In this document: in pieces, positions 32,092 through 41,393 of the stretch | Numbering within the stretch: position 1 is the first letter of the stretch | Layout of the letters: the number at the start of each line of letters is the position of its first letter | Assembly: GCA_030601885.1 (NCBI GenBank) | Contig: JAUWAU010000001.1 | Coordinates: 186,001 to 250,000 of the forward strand | Length of the DNA: 64,000 nt | Direction: 5' to 3' | From: Armatimonadota bacterium | Lineage (GTDB): Bacteria; Armatimonadota; Zipacnadia; JAUWAU01 | The notes under the pieces: generated by a model | Told to the model about the DNA's origin: nothing | Seen by the model: the letters and a program-made list of their open reading frames with translations, nothing else | Databases searched by the model: none | Translations under genes and position numbers: made by a program

Positions 32092-35070
32092 TCATTCACC
32101 GAGCCAGCGAATGGCGCTCTGCAGCAGCGTCAGTTCGCCGCCCCTTGGGACCACTTCCCTGTCGCCGTCGGCAAGCCCAGTGACGAGGCCGCTTGCGACG
32201 ATCTTGCCTCTGCCATAGCTCGCTGCAACAACCGCCGCCTTCGCGCCATCGTCCTGTGGATCGCGCACCAGTACCAGGGCATTCTCGCCCGCACGGAGCT
32301 GGATGTGGTCGTAATAGCTATGCTCAAACGACTCCCCGATCTGCAGGCCCGCCGTGACGGGATGATCGGCGACGACGGTGATTTTCCGCGAACTGCCGAT
32401 GCCCTCGCCTGAGCAGACCTCAGGGAAGATGACCGGGTGCTGCCGGTACCCCACGGCGTCGTGCGTGAGCAGAATCCGCCCCCCGCCCCGCACCCATCGC
32501 TCGATGCCTCTGGCGACCGCGTCGGTCAGCGCCGACGGCTCCCTGAGCTGCGCCAGGACGAGCACATCGCACACGTTCAGGAAGTCCGGCGACAGCCGTC
32601 TGAGCTCGAATGGCGCCACGCCGGGCATGTCGGCCAGGGCCTCTATGATCGCGGCGCGGCCGTAGCCATCAGCACTCACGCCGACCTTCAGGCCCGCGGC
32701 TGCGATCTTCGGTGGCTCTTCGATGCCCTTCAGTTCTCTGATGCCCTTCTCGGAGAGCCCGACGATAACGGCGCTGCGCTTGACGAATCGGCGCGACGAG
32801 CCGTCGGCAAGCTCCATGCCGCCGTCGAGCACCAGCCGTGAGCGCCCCGGAGGCACTTCAAAGCTCACCTCACTCACTGCGGCGCTCTCATCGGCCGCGA
32901 GGCGGCCGAGGTCGGCCAACACGTTGCCCCGAGTGTCGCGCAACTCTAGATCGGCCCGCGCGCGCTGCAGCGGCTGCGGCAGCGTGCTCTGGGTCGAGAG
33001 CCTGACCTGCACTGTGACCGTGCGCCCGATGGGATACGTCCTCGGGTGCTCCGTGTCGATGCCCCCCGGCAGTCGAAATGCTGCCTTCGGCGCCCAGTGT
33101 GGCATGTATGTCTGCCCGCGGGTGACGCTGCGGCCCGTCGCAGTGAGATACTTCTGCACGCTCGAAGTCTCGTAGCAGAACCCGACGAACCCGTCGGCGC
33201 CAAGCTCTCTGGCGAGGGCTATCTGATCCACGAAGGTGGCCGCCGACGGATGCCGCCAGACGCCGATGCCCGGATAGAGCGGGATCTTGCCGGCGACGGC
33301 GTCCACTTGCGCCTGGACAAGCTCCCCGAAACGCTCCGTGTCATTGGTGTAGTTCATCGGGCAGACGAAGTCCAGGTAGCCCTTATCGACCCAGAGCCTG
33401 GCGTCTTGGCCGATGCTGACGCGCGAGCTGGGCCAGTTGCCGAACACCGCCGCTGAGATCTTCATCCACGGCTTCAGGGCCCGCGCCTGGTGGAACACTT
33501 CCCGCACCACCGACGTGATGCAGTCGCGGCGGAACTGCAGGTATGGCTCCCGCAGCGGGCCCTCGCGCACGTCCTGCGGCCATGTCTCTACCTTCTTGCC
33601 GATCAGATTCTCGAACGTCTCCCGGCAGTGGTCGCAGTAGCAGTAGTTCGAGTTGGCGTAGCGGATGTAGTCGAAGTGGATGCCGGCAACGTCGTAGTTG
33701 CGGACGATCTCCAGCATGGTATCGACTTCGTGCTGGCGGTTCTGCGGCCACGAGGGGCAGAGCCACTCGCCCTTCTCGCCCGTGTGGCTCACGCCGCATA
33801 TTCCCTCGTCCTGGATCTGGCGCACCCTCTCCGGATTGCGGCTGACGCGCCAGTTCACCCGCCACACGTGCAGCTCGATGCCGTACCGACGGCAGCTCTC
33901 CAGGACGCGGAGGATCTGGTCGCCCTGCTCGGCGGCGCGCTCCTCGGTCTTCAGGTACTGCGACGGGTAGTAGGCGATGCCGGCATTGCACAGGTTCACG
34001 ATGACGGCGTTGAAGCCGCAGTCGCGCAGGTGCCGGCACGTCTGCTCCCAGTCGTCCACGTTGAACGGGCTGTGGATCCACATCGCCCGCATCTCGCCGT
34101 CGCGCGGAGGGTAGAGTCGCGGGTAGCCCTCTTCCAATGCCTGCTTCGCCTCGGTGGCCTTGGCTATGGCCTCGGGGTACAGTTGCTTGGCCAGCAGGTC
34201 CCGGGCCTCCGCGCGCAGGGCCTGGGCCCCCTCAAGAGCTGGCTGCAGCGCATCCAGGCGCCCACGACTCTCGCAGAAGGCGGTGAGGTCGCCGATGCTG
34301 TCGAAGCGCCCGATGGTCTCGCTTACCAATAGCGCTCGCCGGGCGGCGGTCGGCCATACGTCGGGCAGGAAGTGGCCGACGACGGCCAAGATGAAGCGCG
34401 CCTTGGCGCCGGCGTCGGTTCCCGTGAGCACGTGGTTCATCATGGCGCCGTTGGGATTCATCGACACCGCCGCGTAGCCCGTGTCATTGCCGTCGGCGTC
34501 GATCCACGTGCCGATGACGTCAGCCCCGCCGGGAAGCGGCTCAAAGGAGGTGATGTTCCACGAGCCCTGCTCCATCTGCGGCGGGAGCCCCCGCACGGGA
34601 CTGTCGGTGAAGCGGACGGTGCGAAACAGTCGGCGTCCCTGCTCGCCGCCGACGTACCCGGTGCTCTCTATGCCCAGAAGCGTCGCGAGCCGTTGCGGAA
34701 GACCGTAGAAGAGAACGATCTTGCCGCCGCGCTCCACGAAGCGCTCGATGGCTTCGATCTCACCGGGCGACATGCCGCTGTTGTGCGGGAAGATGGCGAG
34801 CTTGTGGCCCTCGAGTGCACCCTCCCCCTCGACGGCCGAGTCGCGTGAGGCATCGTACTCGATTCCCGCAGCGCTCAAAGCGGAGGTGACGGTTTCCATG
34901 AACTGCCGCACCGAGCGGGCCTCGCCCGCATTGCGCTTTGCCAGGTAGTCACCCTCAACCACGACGACATCCGCGGCGCGCGCGGCGGCGCCGAGGCCGA
35001 CAGTGCCCACAGCCCAAAGTGCTGTCGCGCCAAGGGCAAGGATGGAACCATTCGTCATCGCGGCGGTCAT
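32092..35070 (-). CDS. Large secreted family-10-like glycosylhydrolase (GHL10) with flanking GATase-like domains
   Basis: The 992-residue protein has a signal peptide (about residues 1-35). The N-terminal 200 residues and the last 200 residues resemble class-I-glutamine-amidotransferase-like folds that lack enzyme motifs ('Gly-Arg-Ile-Leu-Leu-Thr-His-Asp'). Residues about 330-640 match the GHL10/DUF187 type: 'Met-Arg-Ala-Met-Trp-Ile', 'Val-Ala-Gly-Ile-His-Phe-Asp-Tyr-Ile-Arg-Tyr' (probable catalytic Asp) and 'Leu-Asp-Phe-Val-Cys-Pro-Met-Asn-Tyr'. An Ig-like beta domain follows. The ATG at 35070 was preferred over the upstream frame because it starts the signal peptide. Confidence 0.75.
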   Translation of the reverse strand: MTAAMTNGSILALGATALWAVGTVGLGAAARAADVVVVEGDYLAKRNAGEARSVRQFMETVTSALSAAGIEYDASRDSAVEGEGALEGHKLAIFPHNSGMSPGEIEAIERFVERGGKIVLFYGLPQRLATLLGIESTGYVGGEQGRRLFRTVRFTDSPVRGLPPQMEQGSWNITSFEPLPGGADVIGTWIDADGNDTGYAAVSMNPNGAMMNHVLTGTDAGAKARFILAVVGHFLPDVWPTAARRALLVSETIGRFDSIGDLTAFCESRGRLDALQPALEGAQALRAEARDLLAKQLYPEAIAKATEAKQALEEGYPRLYPPRDGEMRAMWIHSPFNVDDWEQTCRHLRDCGFNAVIVNLCNAGIAYYPSQYLKTEERAAEQGDQILRVLESCRRYGIELHVWRVNWRVSRNPERVRQIQDEGICGVSHTGEKGEWLCPSWPQNRQHEVDTMLEIVRNYDVAGIHFDYIRYANSNYCYCDHCRETFENLIGKKVETWPQDVREGPLREPYLQFRRDCITSVVREVFHQARALKPWMKISAAVFGNWPSSRVSIGQDARLWVDKGYLDFVCPMNYTNDTERFGELVQAQVDAVAGKIPLYPGIGVWRHPSAATFVDQIALARELGADGFVGFCYETSSVQKYLTATGRSVTRGQTYMPHWAPKAAFRLPGGIDTEHPRTYPIGRTVTVQVRLSTQSTLPQPLQRARADLELRDTRGNVLADLGRLAADESAAVSEVSFEVPPGRSRLVLDGGMELADGSSRRFVKRSAVIVGLSEKGIRELKGIEEPPKIAAAGLKVGVSADGYGRAAIIEALADMPGVAPFELRRLSPDFLNVCDVLVLAQLREPSALTDAVARGIERWVRGGGRILLTHDAVGYRQHPVIFPEVCSGEGIGSSRKITVVADHPVTAGLQIGESFEHSYYDHIQLRAGENALVLVRDPQDDGAKAAVVAASYGRGKIVASGLVTGLADGDREVVPRGGELTLLQSAIRWLGE

Positions 35071-35292
35071 TGTTGTGCCACCTCTCTCGGGCCTGAGGCC
35101 TGCCTCAGACAGACGCATGCCTTTTTCGTGGCCCCGCATCCATTCTCCTGCGCCCGGTCCCCAAGCTGGCGCAGGAACCACCGCATGGGTGTCGAAGTGA
35201 GAATACGGTGCGGCGCTGGCGGCGCTGCACAGCCGGGAACGCAGCATCGTCGAGGGGCGCCATCGTGTGCGCCTCAGGCAGAGGTGAAAGCC

Positions 35293-35589
35293 ATGCGCAG
35301 CGCTTTAGACGTCGCTATGGAGCGGCTTAAGAAAGAGGGCCTTGACACCGACCTGAAGCTCACCAAGGCCCAAAAGGCAAAGATCAAGCGGATCACGGAG
35401 AAGTACGAGTCCCAGATCGCCGAGCGCAAGATCGTGCTGGAAGCGGAATTTCAGAGGGCGCTGCAGTCCGGCGATCCCGAGACAGCCATGAAGCTGCGCG
35501 AGCAGCTCACGACTGAGACCGCGGACCTGCAGGCGAAGCTGGAGCGCGAGAAGCAGAAAGCCATAAAGGCGGCGCAGCGCAAGCACTAA
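35293..35589 (+). CDS. Small coiled-coil protein of unknown function
   Basis: The 98-residue protein is almost entirely charged helix (Glu/Lys/Arg/Gln-rich heptads from about residue 25 to the end), predicted to form a coiled coil. A GAGGTG ribosome binding site precedes the ATG at 35293. It lies divergently from the GHL10-like gene. No domain is recognised. Confidence 0.55.
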   Translation: MRSALDVAMERLKKEGLDTDLKLTKAQKAKIKRITEKYESQIAERKIVLEAEFQRALQSGDPETAMKLREQLTTETADLQAKLEREKQKAIKAAQRKH

Positions 35590-35675
35590 ACGCTCCCTCG
35601 GGGCGAGAGCGCGACAAGCATGCAGGCAAGGATGCCTGCGGTCCCGGGCAGCAGCCCGTCGCGGGAGCGCAGGCC

Positions 35676-35704
35676 CCTGTCTGAAGCGGAGTCCCGTACG
35701 GGAC
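35676..35704. repeat. REP-like repeat E
   Basis: This 29-base sequence, CCTGTCTGAAGCGG then TCCCGTACGGGA, recurs with three differences inside the coding sequence at 61953-61981. Weaker relatives lie near 51970 (inverted) and 54095-54115. TCCCGTACGGGA is itself a perfect palindrome. Confidence 0.75.
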
Positions 35705-35747
35705 TTCCAGCCTGCACGTGGTTGGCAGAGACACCGGGCTCACCGAA

Positions 35748-37112
35748 TCAGAAGGTCTCCCCCAATTCGTACCTCTTTGCGAGCCTTGCTGCCGCCTGCT
35801 GGTTCACTGGTTCGGCAAAGGGCTGCGACGCATCGAACCCCGCTGGCTCACTCATTGCGGCGCTCAGGGCGTCGATGACGCTCTGCCCGAAGAAGAACGG
35901 CGGGTCTGTGCGTAGAAACTCGATGGCGAGCGACGCCCCGACGCGGGCATCGAGCTGCAGCGCTTGGCAGACGATGGCCGAGCGCGCCTCCGGGGTGGTG
36001 AATTGATTGAAAAGCTCCTCGACCTGCTCGATTGACTCCGTGGCCGACAGCTTCTGCGCCAGTTCTTCCTCCGACACTTCGGGCTCGACGCCGTGCTCGG
36101 CTGTCAATGGCTGCGGTTCTTCGTGGGACGCCTGCGTGGTGGCGCCAGGCTCATGTGCGGCCGCATGGTGATGCGGCGTGCCGTGGCTCCGACGGCCCAG
36201 GACGTCGCCGATCACGAAGAGCAGCCCGAAGGCGACCACGAAGAATGCGGCTGTGGCCGCGGTCGTTCTCAGCGCCGCGGCCCGATCCGTCGCACGCACA
36301 TTGAACACGATCGCGGCAACCACTAGCAGGGCGACTGCGTAGGCTGCAACAACGCCCGGGCCGGCCGGGAGGTTCAGGACGTAGGAGCCGAAGAGGCCCG
36401 CGCCCGTGGCGAACACCCCCAACCCCCAGCCAAACAGCACCTGGTAGAGCAGCCGGTCGGTTATTGCCAGGGCCATCACGGCCGGCGCCACCAGAAACAC
36501 GAACACCAGCAGCACGCCGGCGACGTTCACCGAGAGCGTGATGACGACGCCGAACGACAGGTAGAACAGGAAGTCCCAGAGGCGAAGATTGAGCCCGGCC
36601 GCCTCGGCCTTGTGCGGCGCCTCGGAGATGAGCAGGAACTTGTCCCGGAACACGTAGTGGAAGAGCCCCACTGCGGCGTATGCAACGGCCGTTACGCCGA
36701 TGGTGCGCCACTTCACCCACAGAATGGAGCCGGTGAGGATCTCCTTGACGTGTTCGGCGCCGTGCGGCGCCTTGTCGATGAGCAGAATGGCGATGGCAGC
36801 GGCGATGGCATACGTCAGGCCGATTATCGCCTCCTGCGGCACGCGGCTCTCACGGAAACGGCACAGCGTGAAGACTACGGCGGCAATGGCCGTGAGGGCG
36901 ACGGAGAACCAGTACGATGCCGCCGTGTGCAATGGGATACCGAAGACGAAGCCGATCAATGTGCCCAGCGCGGCGATCTGCGCCAGCGCCAGGTCAACGA
37001 AGATGATCTCGCGCTTGATGACGTGCAGACCGAGGTACGAGAGCAGGCCCACCAGTACGATGCACAGGCAGAAGGCCGGCAGTACAATGAGCACAACAGA
37101 TGCAGGGTCCAT
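35748..37112 (-). CDS. Metal ABC-transporter permease (ZnuB/MntB family) with C-terminal cytosolic extension
   Basis: Residues about 1-300 form eight or nine membrane segments of the ABC-3 (Zn2+/Mn2+/Fe2+) permease family, including 'Asp-Leu-Ala-Leu-Ala-Gln-Ile-Ala-Ala-Leu-Gly' and 'Phe-Leu-Leu-Ile-Ser-Glu-Ala-Pro'. The protein continues for about 150 residues not found in typical ZnuB: a His-rich stretch (His-His-His and nearby His residues), then an acidic helical region. It follows the solute-binding protein gene on the same strand. No ATPase gene lies in the cluster, so the transporter depends on an ATPase encoded elsewhere or is incomplete. Confidence 0.85.
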   Translation of the reverse strand: MDPASVVLIVLPAFCLCIVLVGLLSYLGLHVIKREIIFVDLALAQIAALGTLIGFVFGIPLHTAASYWFSVALTAIAAVVFTLCRFRESRVPQEAIIGLTYAIAAAIAILLIDKAPHGAEHVKEILTGSILWVKWRTIGVTAVAYAAVGLFHYVFRDKFLLISEAPHKAEAAGLNLRLWDFLFYLSFGVVITLSVNVAGVLLVFVFLVAPAVMALAITDRLLYQVLFGWGLGVFATGAGLFGSYVLNLPAGPGVVAAYAVALLVVAAIVFNVRATDRAAALRTTAATAAFFVVAFGLLFVIGDVLGRRSHGTPHHHAAAHEPGATTQASHEEPQPLTAEHGVEPEVSEEELAQKLSATESIEQVEELFNQFTTPEARSAIVCQALQLDARVGASLAIEFLRTDPPFFFGQSVIDALSAAMSEPAGFDASQPFAEPVNQQAAARLAKRYELGETF

Positions 37113-37188
37113 GGCGCTCTGCTCAAGTTCCCTCCTTCCTCAATTGTCCCAGGACTGGCGAGCGATGCAGGCTTCCGAGAACCTACGT

Positions 37189-38229
37189 CTACAGGTCCAC
37201 CCTCTTGGCAGCATCCACGATGCCGTTAACCCAGTAGTCCACCAGCTCGAAGTAGTCGTCCACGCCGGGAACACCGCCGACGTACAGCGGGACGATAACG
37301 GGCCGCGCGCCGACCTTGTAGGCGACGCTGCGCACCTTGCTCTCGGCGAAGTAGTTTGCCGCCAGGATGATCTTGATCTTGCGCTCTTTCATCATGCTGA
37401 TGAGCTGCGCCACGTGCCTGGCCGACGGCGGGATGCCCGGCTTCGGCTCCACCGTCCCGGCCTCTTTCATGCCGAACAGGCGCAGGAAGTACACCCAGTT
37501 CTTGTGGTACGTGACGATGGACTTCCCGCGGAGCGGCTGCATCTTCCCCAGCCAGCCGCCGGCGTAACTGGCCAGCGGCTTGCCCTGGTACTTCTGCGTC
37601 TGCAGGAAGCTGTGCAGCTTGCCTTGCTCGGCCAAGGCGCAGAGCTTGTCGCCCCCGAGTATCGCCACCAGCTTGTCTCCGAAGAGGCGCTTGTCGATCT
37701 GTGCCAGCAGCACTGAGAGGTTCTTCTGGTACGTCGCCTTGCCCGCCGGGTCATTCTTAATGAGGCCGATGGCGATGTTGCGGGCAGCGCGCTTCATGTA
37801 CACGGGGCTGCAGGTGACGTGCGGATTGCCCTCGATGTGCAGCCCCCCTTCGGCCTTCGTCAGGACGGTGGGCTTCTCCAACAGCGGCATGCCGTGAGAG
37901 CCAGCCACATACCCGGGCTGTCCGCTGCGCACGTGCCTGTTGCCCGACTTGTCCACCACCGTGGGCAGCCACAGCTCCAGGTCCAGTCCTGTGGCAATCA
38001 ACACCTGCGCGCTTCGGACCATGTTCACGAACGAGGGCTTCGGTCGAATGAAGTGCGCGTCCTGATCGCCGTGAACGATATGGGAGGCGGTCACGCGAGC
38101 GCCGCCAATGGCCTTCGCCATCACGGCGTAGTCCGGCAGAGTCGTCACGACTCGCAACGGCGCCGCAGTGCACACGGCGCCGCCAAGTATGCTAAGTGCC
38201 AATACAGCCAGCAACCAAGACCTTTTCAT
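37189..38229 (-). CDS. Zinc/manganese ABC-transporter solute-binding protein (ZnuA-like)
   Basis: A 346-residue cluster A-I metal-binding protein with a signal peptide (residues about 1-22). Metal-ligand positions are His in 'Asp-Ala-His-Phe-Ile-Arg-Pro', His in 'Asn-Pro-His-Val-Thr-Cys-Ser-Pro', His in 'Val-Thr-Tyr-His-Lys-Asn-Trp' and an acidic residue in 'Ala-Asn-Tyr-Phe-Ala-Glu'. It delivers Zn2+ or Mn2+ in the periplasm to the permease encoded 76 bases downstream. The long His/Asp-rich loop typical of ZnuA is absent. The ATG at 38229 has AGGAGG upstream. Confidence 0.88.
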   Translation of the reverse strand: MKRSWLLAVLALSILGGAVCTAAPLRVVTTLPDYAVMAKAIGGARVTASHIVHGDQDAHFIRPKPSFVNMVRSAQVLIATGLDLELWLPTVVDKSGNRHVRSGQPGYVAGSHGMPLLEKPTVLTKAEGGLHIEGNPHVTCSPVYMKRAARNIAIGLIKNDPAGKATYQKNLSVLLAQIDKRLFGDKLVAILGGDKLCALAEQGKLHSFLQTQKYQGKPLASYAGGWLGKMQPLRGKSIVTYHKNWVYFLRLFGMKEAGTVEPKPGIPPSARHVAQLISMMKERKIKIILAANYFAESKVRSVAYKVGARPVIVPLYVGGVPGVDDYFELVDYWVNGIVDAAKRVDL

Positions 38230-38249
38230 CAGGATTCCTCCTCTCACGA

Positions 38250-39743
38250 TCAGTAGCGCTCGTGCTTGTGGGGGCCGGCCGCGAAGACGCCCTGGAATAT
38301 GATGCTGCTTTCCGACGGCCCCATGTTATTGCCGAACTCGTAGTTGTATTCGAGGCGGTACTTCACCCACGGGCTCTGCCACCAGGTGACGTACGGCGCC
38401 AGCAGCCAGCGGTTGGGGTCCTTTCCCGTCACAGCCAGTGGCGCGAGCGAGGCCCCCTCAATGTCCGCGTACGGTTTCGTGTCGGGCTTGAAGAAGTCGG
38501 TCCGGAGCCCGAGGTCCACGGTGCGGGACACTTTGGACTGCAAGTCAGTGTAGAAGCCCCAGGCCTTCAGCGTGTCGCTGCCCGAGCCGTCGGGTGCCAG
38601 AATGCCTTTCTTCAGGAAGTAGAACTCGCTGCGCGCCAGGAAATTGCGGTAGCGCATGCGCCGGGTCGGCTCCCAGAGCAGCGTCACATCCGCCCCGTAC
38701 ACTCTGGCCCAGCGATTCCGCCGCTGTGTCACAAAGCCGTCCTCATCGAGCTGTCGGATTTGCAGAGAATCTCCGGGCGCCTGCACCAGCCATTCATCGT
38801 TCTTTCCTGCCAGAGCAGTGAGGCCGAACTCCAGATAGGTGTCCTTCGTGAGGTCGCGGAAGTTCTTGTAGCGCAGCAAGGTGGAGGGGAAGTTGCGCGT
38901 GTTGCCCCCGAAGATCCGAGGGTTCTCGCCGTCGGTGACCTGGAGGGTTAGCTCCTGCGCCGCCTCACCGAGGCGCGGCATGTTCCAGTCGAGCGATAGC
39001 CCGGTTTGGTTCAGCCCGCCCGGGCCGAAGACGGAACGCAGGGGCAGAGGGAAGTCCGACTGATCGAGGGCATGCTTGTGCCAGCGGTTTACCACGCCGA
39101 ATTGCTGGCGGAATTTGCCGAGAGTCAGATTCACGTCCTTCGTCGCGCCGAACCGAGTGAAGTATGCCTCGCCCAGCCTGGCGCCCGCTTTGCTGGCGCT
39201 GACGGCTGCCTTGAAACGGGTGTACGGGTCAAGATACGATTCGAAATGCAGCCCCAGCCCGCGGAAGTTGAAGTCCGAGCGTTCCCGCGCACCCCGTTTG
39301 GTCCAGTACGAGTTGACCATGTCCCCGGTGACGCTGATCTCCGGGTTCAGCGCCTGCAGAGCCAGCCCTCTGGACTTGAACTCCACCTCCTCGGGCTCCT
39401 CGGCCACCACCCCTGCCTCTTCCCCCACGGCTGCCGCCGCTGCTTGTCGCAGAGCCTCGAGTTCGTCCGTTGGTGGCGGCTCCGCTTCAGCAGGAACGGC
39501 CTCCTCTTCCGCGGGCTTCTCAGCGGCCAGAAGCTCCGCGAGCTGTTCGCGCAGCTCATTGATCTGCTGCTGCAGATCGGCGTTCTCTTCTTGGAGCTGC
39601 TCCTGCTTGCGCTGGAGCTGTCGGATGACGACGGCTACGTCCTGCTGAGGGGTGCCTGTCGCCTCTGCGTCGGCCGGAGCCGGCAGGGCGAGAAATGCGA
39701 GCAGCGACAGGCCACATAGGCACAGCCCGCGAGGGGTTCGCAA
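38250..39743 (-). CDS. Porin-like outer-membrane beta-barrel protein
   Basis: The 497-residue protein has a signal peptide ending near residue 27, a coiled-coil segment with Glu/Gln heptads (about residues 32-75), an acidic linker, then about 370 residues of alternating hydrophobic/polar beta-strands ending in Arg-Tyr with a terminal aromatic, as in outer-membrane barrels. It resembles porins placed next to metal-uptake genes. The start is TTG at 39743 after AAGGATGAG. It ends just before the solute-binding protein gene, so it is probably co-transcribed and may admit the metal. Confidence 0.75.
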   Translation of the reverse strand: MRTPRGLCLCGLSLLAFLALPAPADAEATGTPQQDVAVVIRQLQRKQEQLQEENADLQQQINELREQLAELLAAEKPAEEEAVPAEAEPPPTDELEALRQAAAAAVGEEAGVVAEEPEEVEFKSRGLALQALNPEISVTGDMVNSYWTKRGARERSDFNFRGLGLHFESYLDPYTRFKAAVSASKAGARLGEAYFTRFGATKDVNLTLGKFRQQFGVVNRWHKHALDQSDFPLPLRSVFGPGGLNQTGLSLDWNMPRLGEAAQELTLQVTDGENPRIFGGNTRNFPSTLLRYKNFRDLTKDTYLEFGLTALAGKNDEWLVQAPGDSLQIRQLDEDGFVTQRRNRWARVYGADVTLLWEPTRRMRYRNFLARSEFYFLKKGILAPDGSGSDTLKAWGFYTDLQSKVSRTVDLGLRTDFFKPDTKPYADIEGASLAPLAVTGKDPNRWLLAPYVTWWQSPWVKYRLEYNYEFGNNMGPSESSIIFQGVFAAGPHKHERY

Positions 39744-39829
39744 CTGAGCTCATCCTTTCTGAGCACGACTGAGCATGGGGCTTCGTGCTCGGTGCACGAA
39801 GACTCAAGCCACGGCCGCGTAACAGGTGC

Positions 39830-40162
39830 TCAGCACAGCGGAGGAGCTCTTGCGTCGAAGGGGGCTGCCACTCTCGGGGACAGGCAAAGGCGGTGCGCGA
39901 CTGGCGCCGGAAGGGAACTTGGCTCTGGGGCCGGGAGAGCAGATGGGGATGCCTCGTGGGTCTGCGTGGTGCTTAGAAAGGCGCAGACGGGACAGGCGTG
40001 CGCATCGAAATGGCCGTCATGGCTCAGGTGGCCCTCATGCCGGCACTGGGGATGCGCCACCTGGCTTGTGTGCGTGTGGAACACCGGCGCGAACGCTGTC
40101 AAGCCGAGGTACACACACGCAACGACGCCGGCTGCTTGTCTCCACCTTCGGTGCCCAGCCAT
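39830..40162 (-). CDS. Small His/Cys-rich membrane-anchored protein, possible metal binder
   Basis: The 110-residue protein has an N-terminal hydrophobic segment (about residues 10-27), followed by a His/Cys-rich periplasmic stretch: 'His-Thr-His-Thr', 'His-Pro-Gln-Cys-Arg-His', 'His-Leu-Ser-His-Asp-Gly-His' and 'Asp-Ala-His-Ala-Cys-Pro-Val-Cys'. Similar proteins (DUF2946-like) lie beside metal-transport genes. It is encoded just upstream of the porin/binding protein/permease genes on the same strand. Confidence 0.6.
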   Translation of the reverse strand: MAGHRRWRQAAGVVACVYLGLTAFAPVFHTHTSQVAHPQCRHEGHLSHDGHFDAHACPVCAFLSTTQTHEASPSALPAPEPSSLPAPVAHRLCLSPRVAAPFDARAPPLC

Positions 40163-40369
40163 CGAGGACCGGCGCGGACCTCCGCGCCTCTGGTCGCCTC
40201 AACGTCCAAACCGCGAGTGCAGTTCCCACAGGCCCGCATCGGCGGGCCTTGCTCCCCCGGTGCACGCCGCCTCTCCCGCCCGGCCGGATCAGCAGAGCGG
40301 AGGGGAGTCGGCTTCTGCCGTCGAAGGGCCACACCGCTGCGGGGATGATCCCATAGGGAGAGCGAGCGA

Positions 40370-41368
40370 ATGCCAGCGTCTCTGCAACTGGAGCACGTCG
40401 TCGCCACACTGAGCTGTGGTGAGGAGCTACGCATCCCGTACTGGCACATTCGCAGCGGTCGAGGGGGCCCGCAGTTCCTCGTCCTCGCGGCCCAGCACGG
40501 CAACGAGGTCAATGGCTGCGAAGCCTCCCGGCGCTTTGGGCGTGTGGCGGCCGACGCCCTGGTGAGGGGCGACGTCTACATCATCCCGTTCGGCAATCTG
40601 CTCGCCCTGCGGCACCGGAGGTCCCACATCAGCCTGAAAGCCGAGCAGCCGTATGCTGAGGACGAAGGCCACAACATGAACCGCACCTGGCCCGGCGACG
40701 CCGACGGGAACGACACCGAGCGCGTGTCCTTCGCACTGCACCAGGCCATCGTGGAGCACTGCACGCATGTGCTCGATTTTCACGCCTGGTCCCGCTTCAG
40801 CGCCACCGGCGCCATCCTGCGGCGCGGCTACGAGCCGTCCGAAGCCCTCGGCCGGGTCTCGGCGATCCGCTTCATTCATCCCGGCACCGTGAAGAAAGGG
40901 CCGAGAGGGCACACGACGCTCGGCGGACTGCTCAATGACACCGCCCGCGCCGGCATCACCATCGAGCTGGCCCCCCAATGGGCCGTCGTCGAGCGCGAGG
41001 TGCGGCGCGGCCTGCGAGCGGCCACGAACATCGCCAAGCAGCTCGGAATGATGGAAGGCGAGCCAGAGGGAACCGACGCCCCGCAGTTCTACCTGGACGA
41101 GGTGGATGTAGTTGAGGTGCGCGCGGAGCACGAGGGGCTATTTGTCGAGGCCTCGGTCGCGACGTGGGACTACGTCGAGGTCGGCCAGCGGCTGGGGCAC
41201 ATCATGCTGCCTGACACGCTGGAGGTCGTCGAGATCACGGCGCCGGTGGCCGGCTACCTGCTGCGCTTTGGGGCCCATCGCCGGCACTCAGATGTGGCGC
41301 TTCCCGCGATGCACCCGTACGCCGATGAAGGCGATCTGCTGGCGACCATCGTGCCCGCCGAGCCGTAG
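40370..41368 (+). CDS. Succinylglutamate desuccinylase/aspartoacylase-family deacylase
   Basis: A 332-residue carboxypeptidase-fold enzyme. The zinc ligands are visible as His and Glu in 'Ala-Gln-His-Gly-Asn-Glu-Val-Asn-Gly' (about residues 43-51) and His in 'Leu-Asp-Phe-His-Ala-Trp' (about 138), with 'Asn-Met-Asn-Arg-Thr-Trp-Pro-Gly' as the substrate-binding Arg. The C-terminal domain is beta-rich. It hydrolyses an N-acyl amide, with acyl and amine partners unknown. GGGAG precedes the ATG. It is followed, 25 bases later, by a secreted glycosidase-like gene. Confidence 0.85.
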   Translation: MPASLQLEHVVATLSCGEELRIPYWHIRSGRGGPQFLVLAAQHGNEVNGCEASRRFGRVAADALVRGDVYIIPFGNLLALRHRRSHISLKAEQPYAEDEGHNMNRTWPGDADGNDTERVSFALHQAIVEHCTHVLDFHAWSRFSATGAILRRGYEPSEALGRVSAIRFIHPGTVKKGPRGHTTLGGLLNDTARAGITIELAPQWAVVEREVRRGLRAATNIAKQLGMMEGEPEGTDAPQFYLDEVDVVEVRAEHEGLFVEASVATWDYVEVGQRLGHIMLPDTLEVVEITAPVAGYLLRFGAHRRHSDVALPAMHPYADEGDLLATIVPAEP

Positions 41369-41393
41369 CCCCGCGCCTCAGGGGAGAGCCCCG

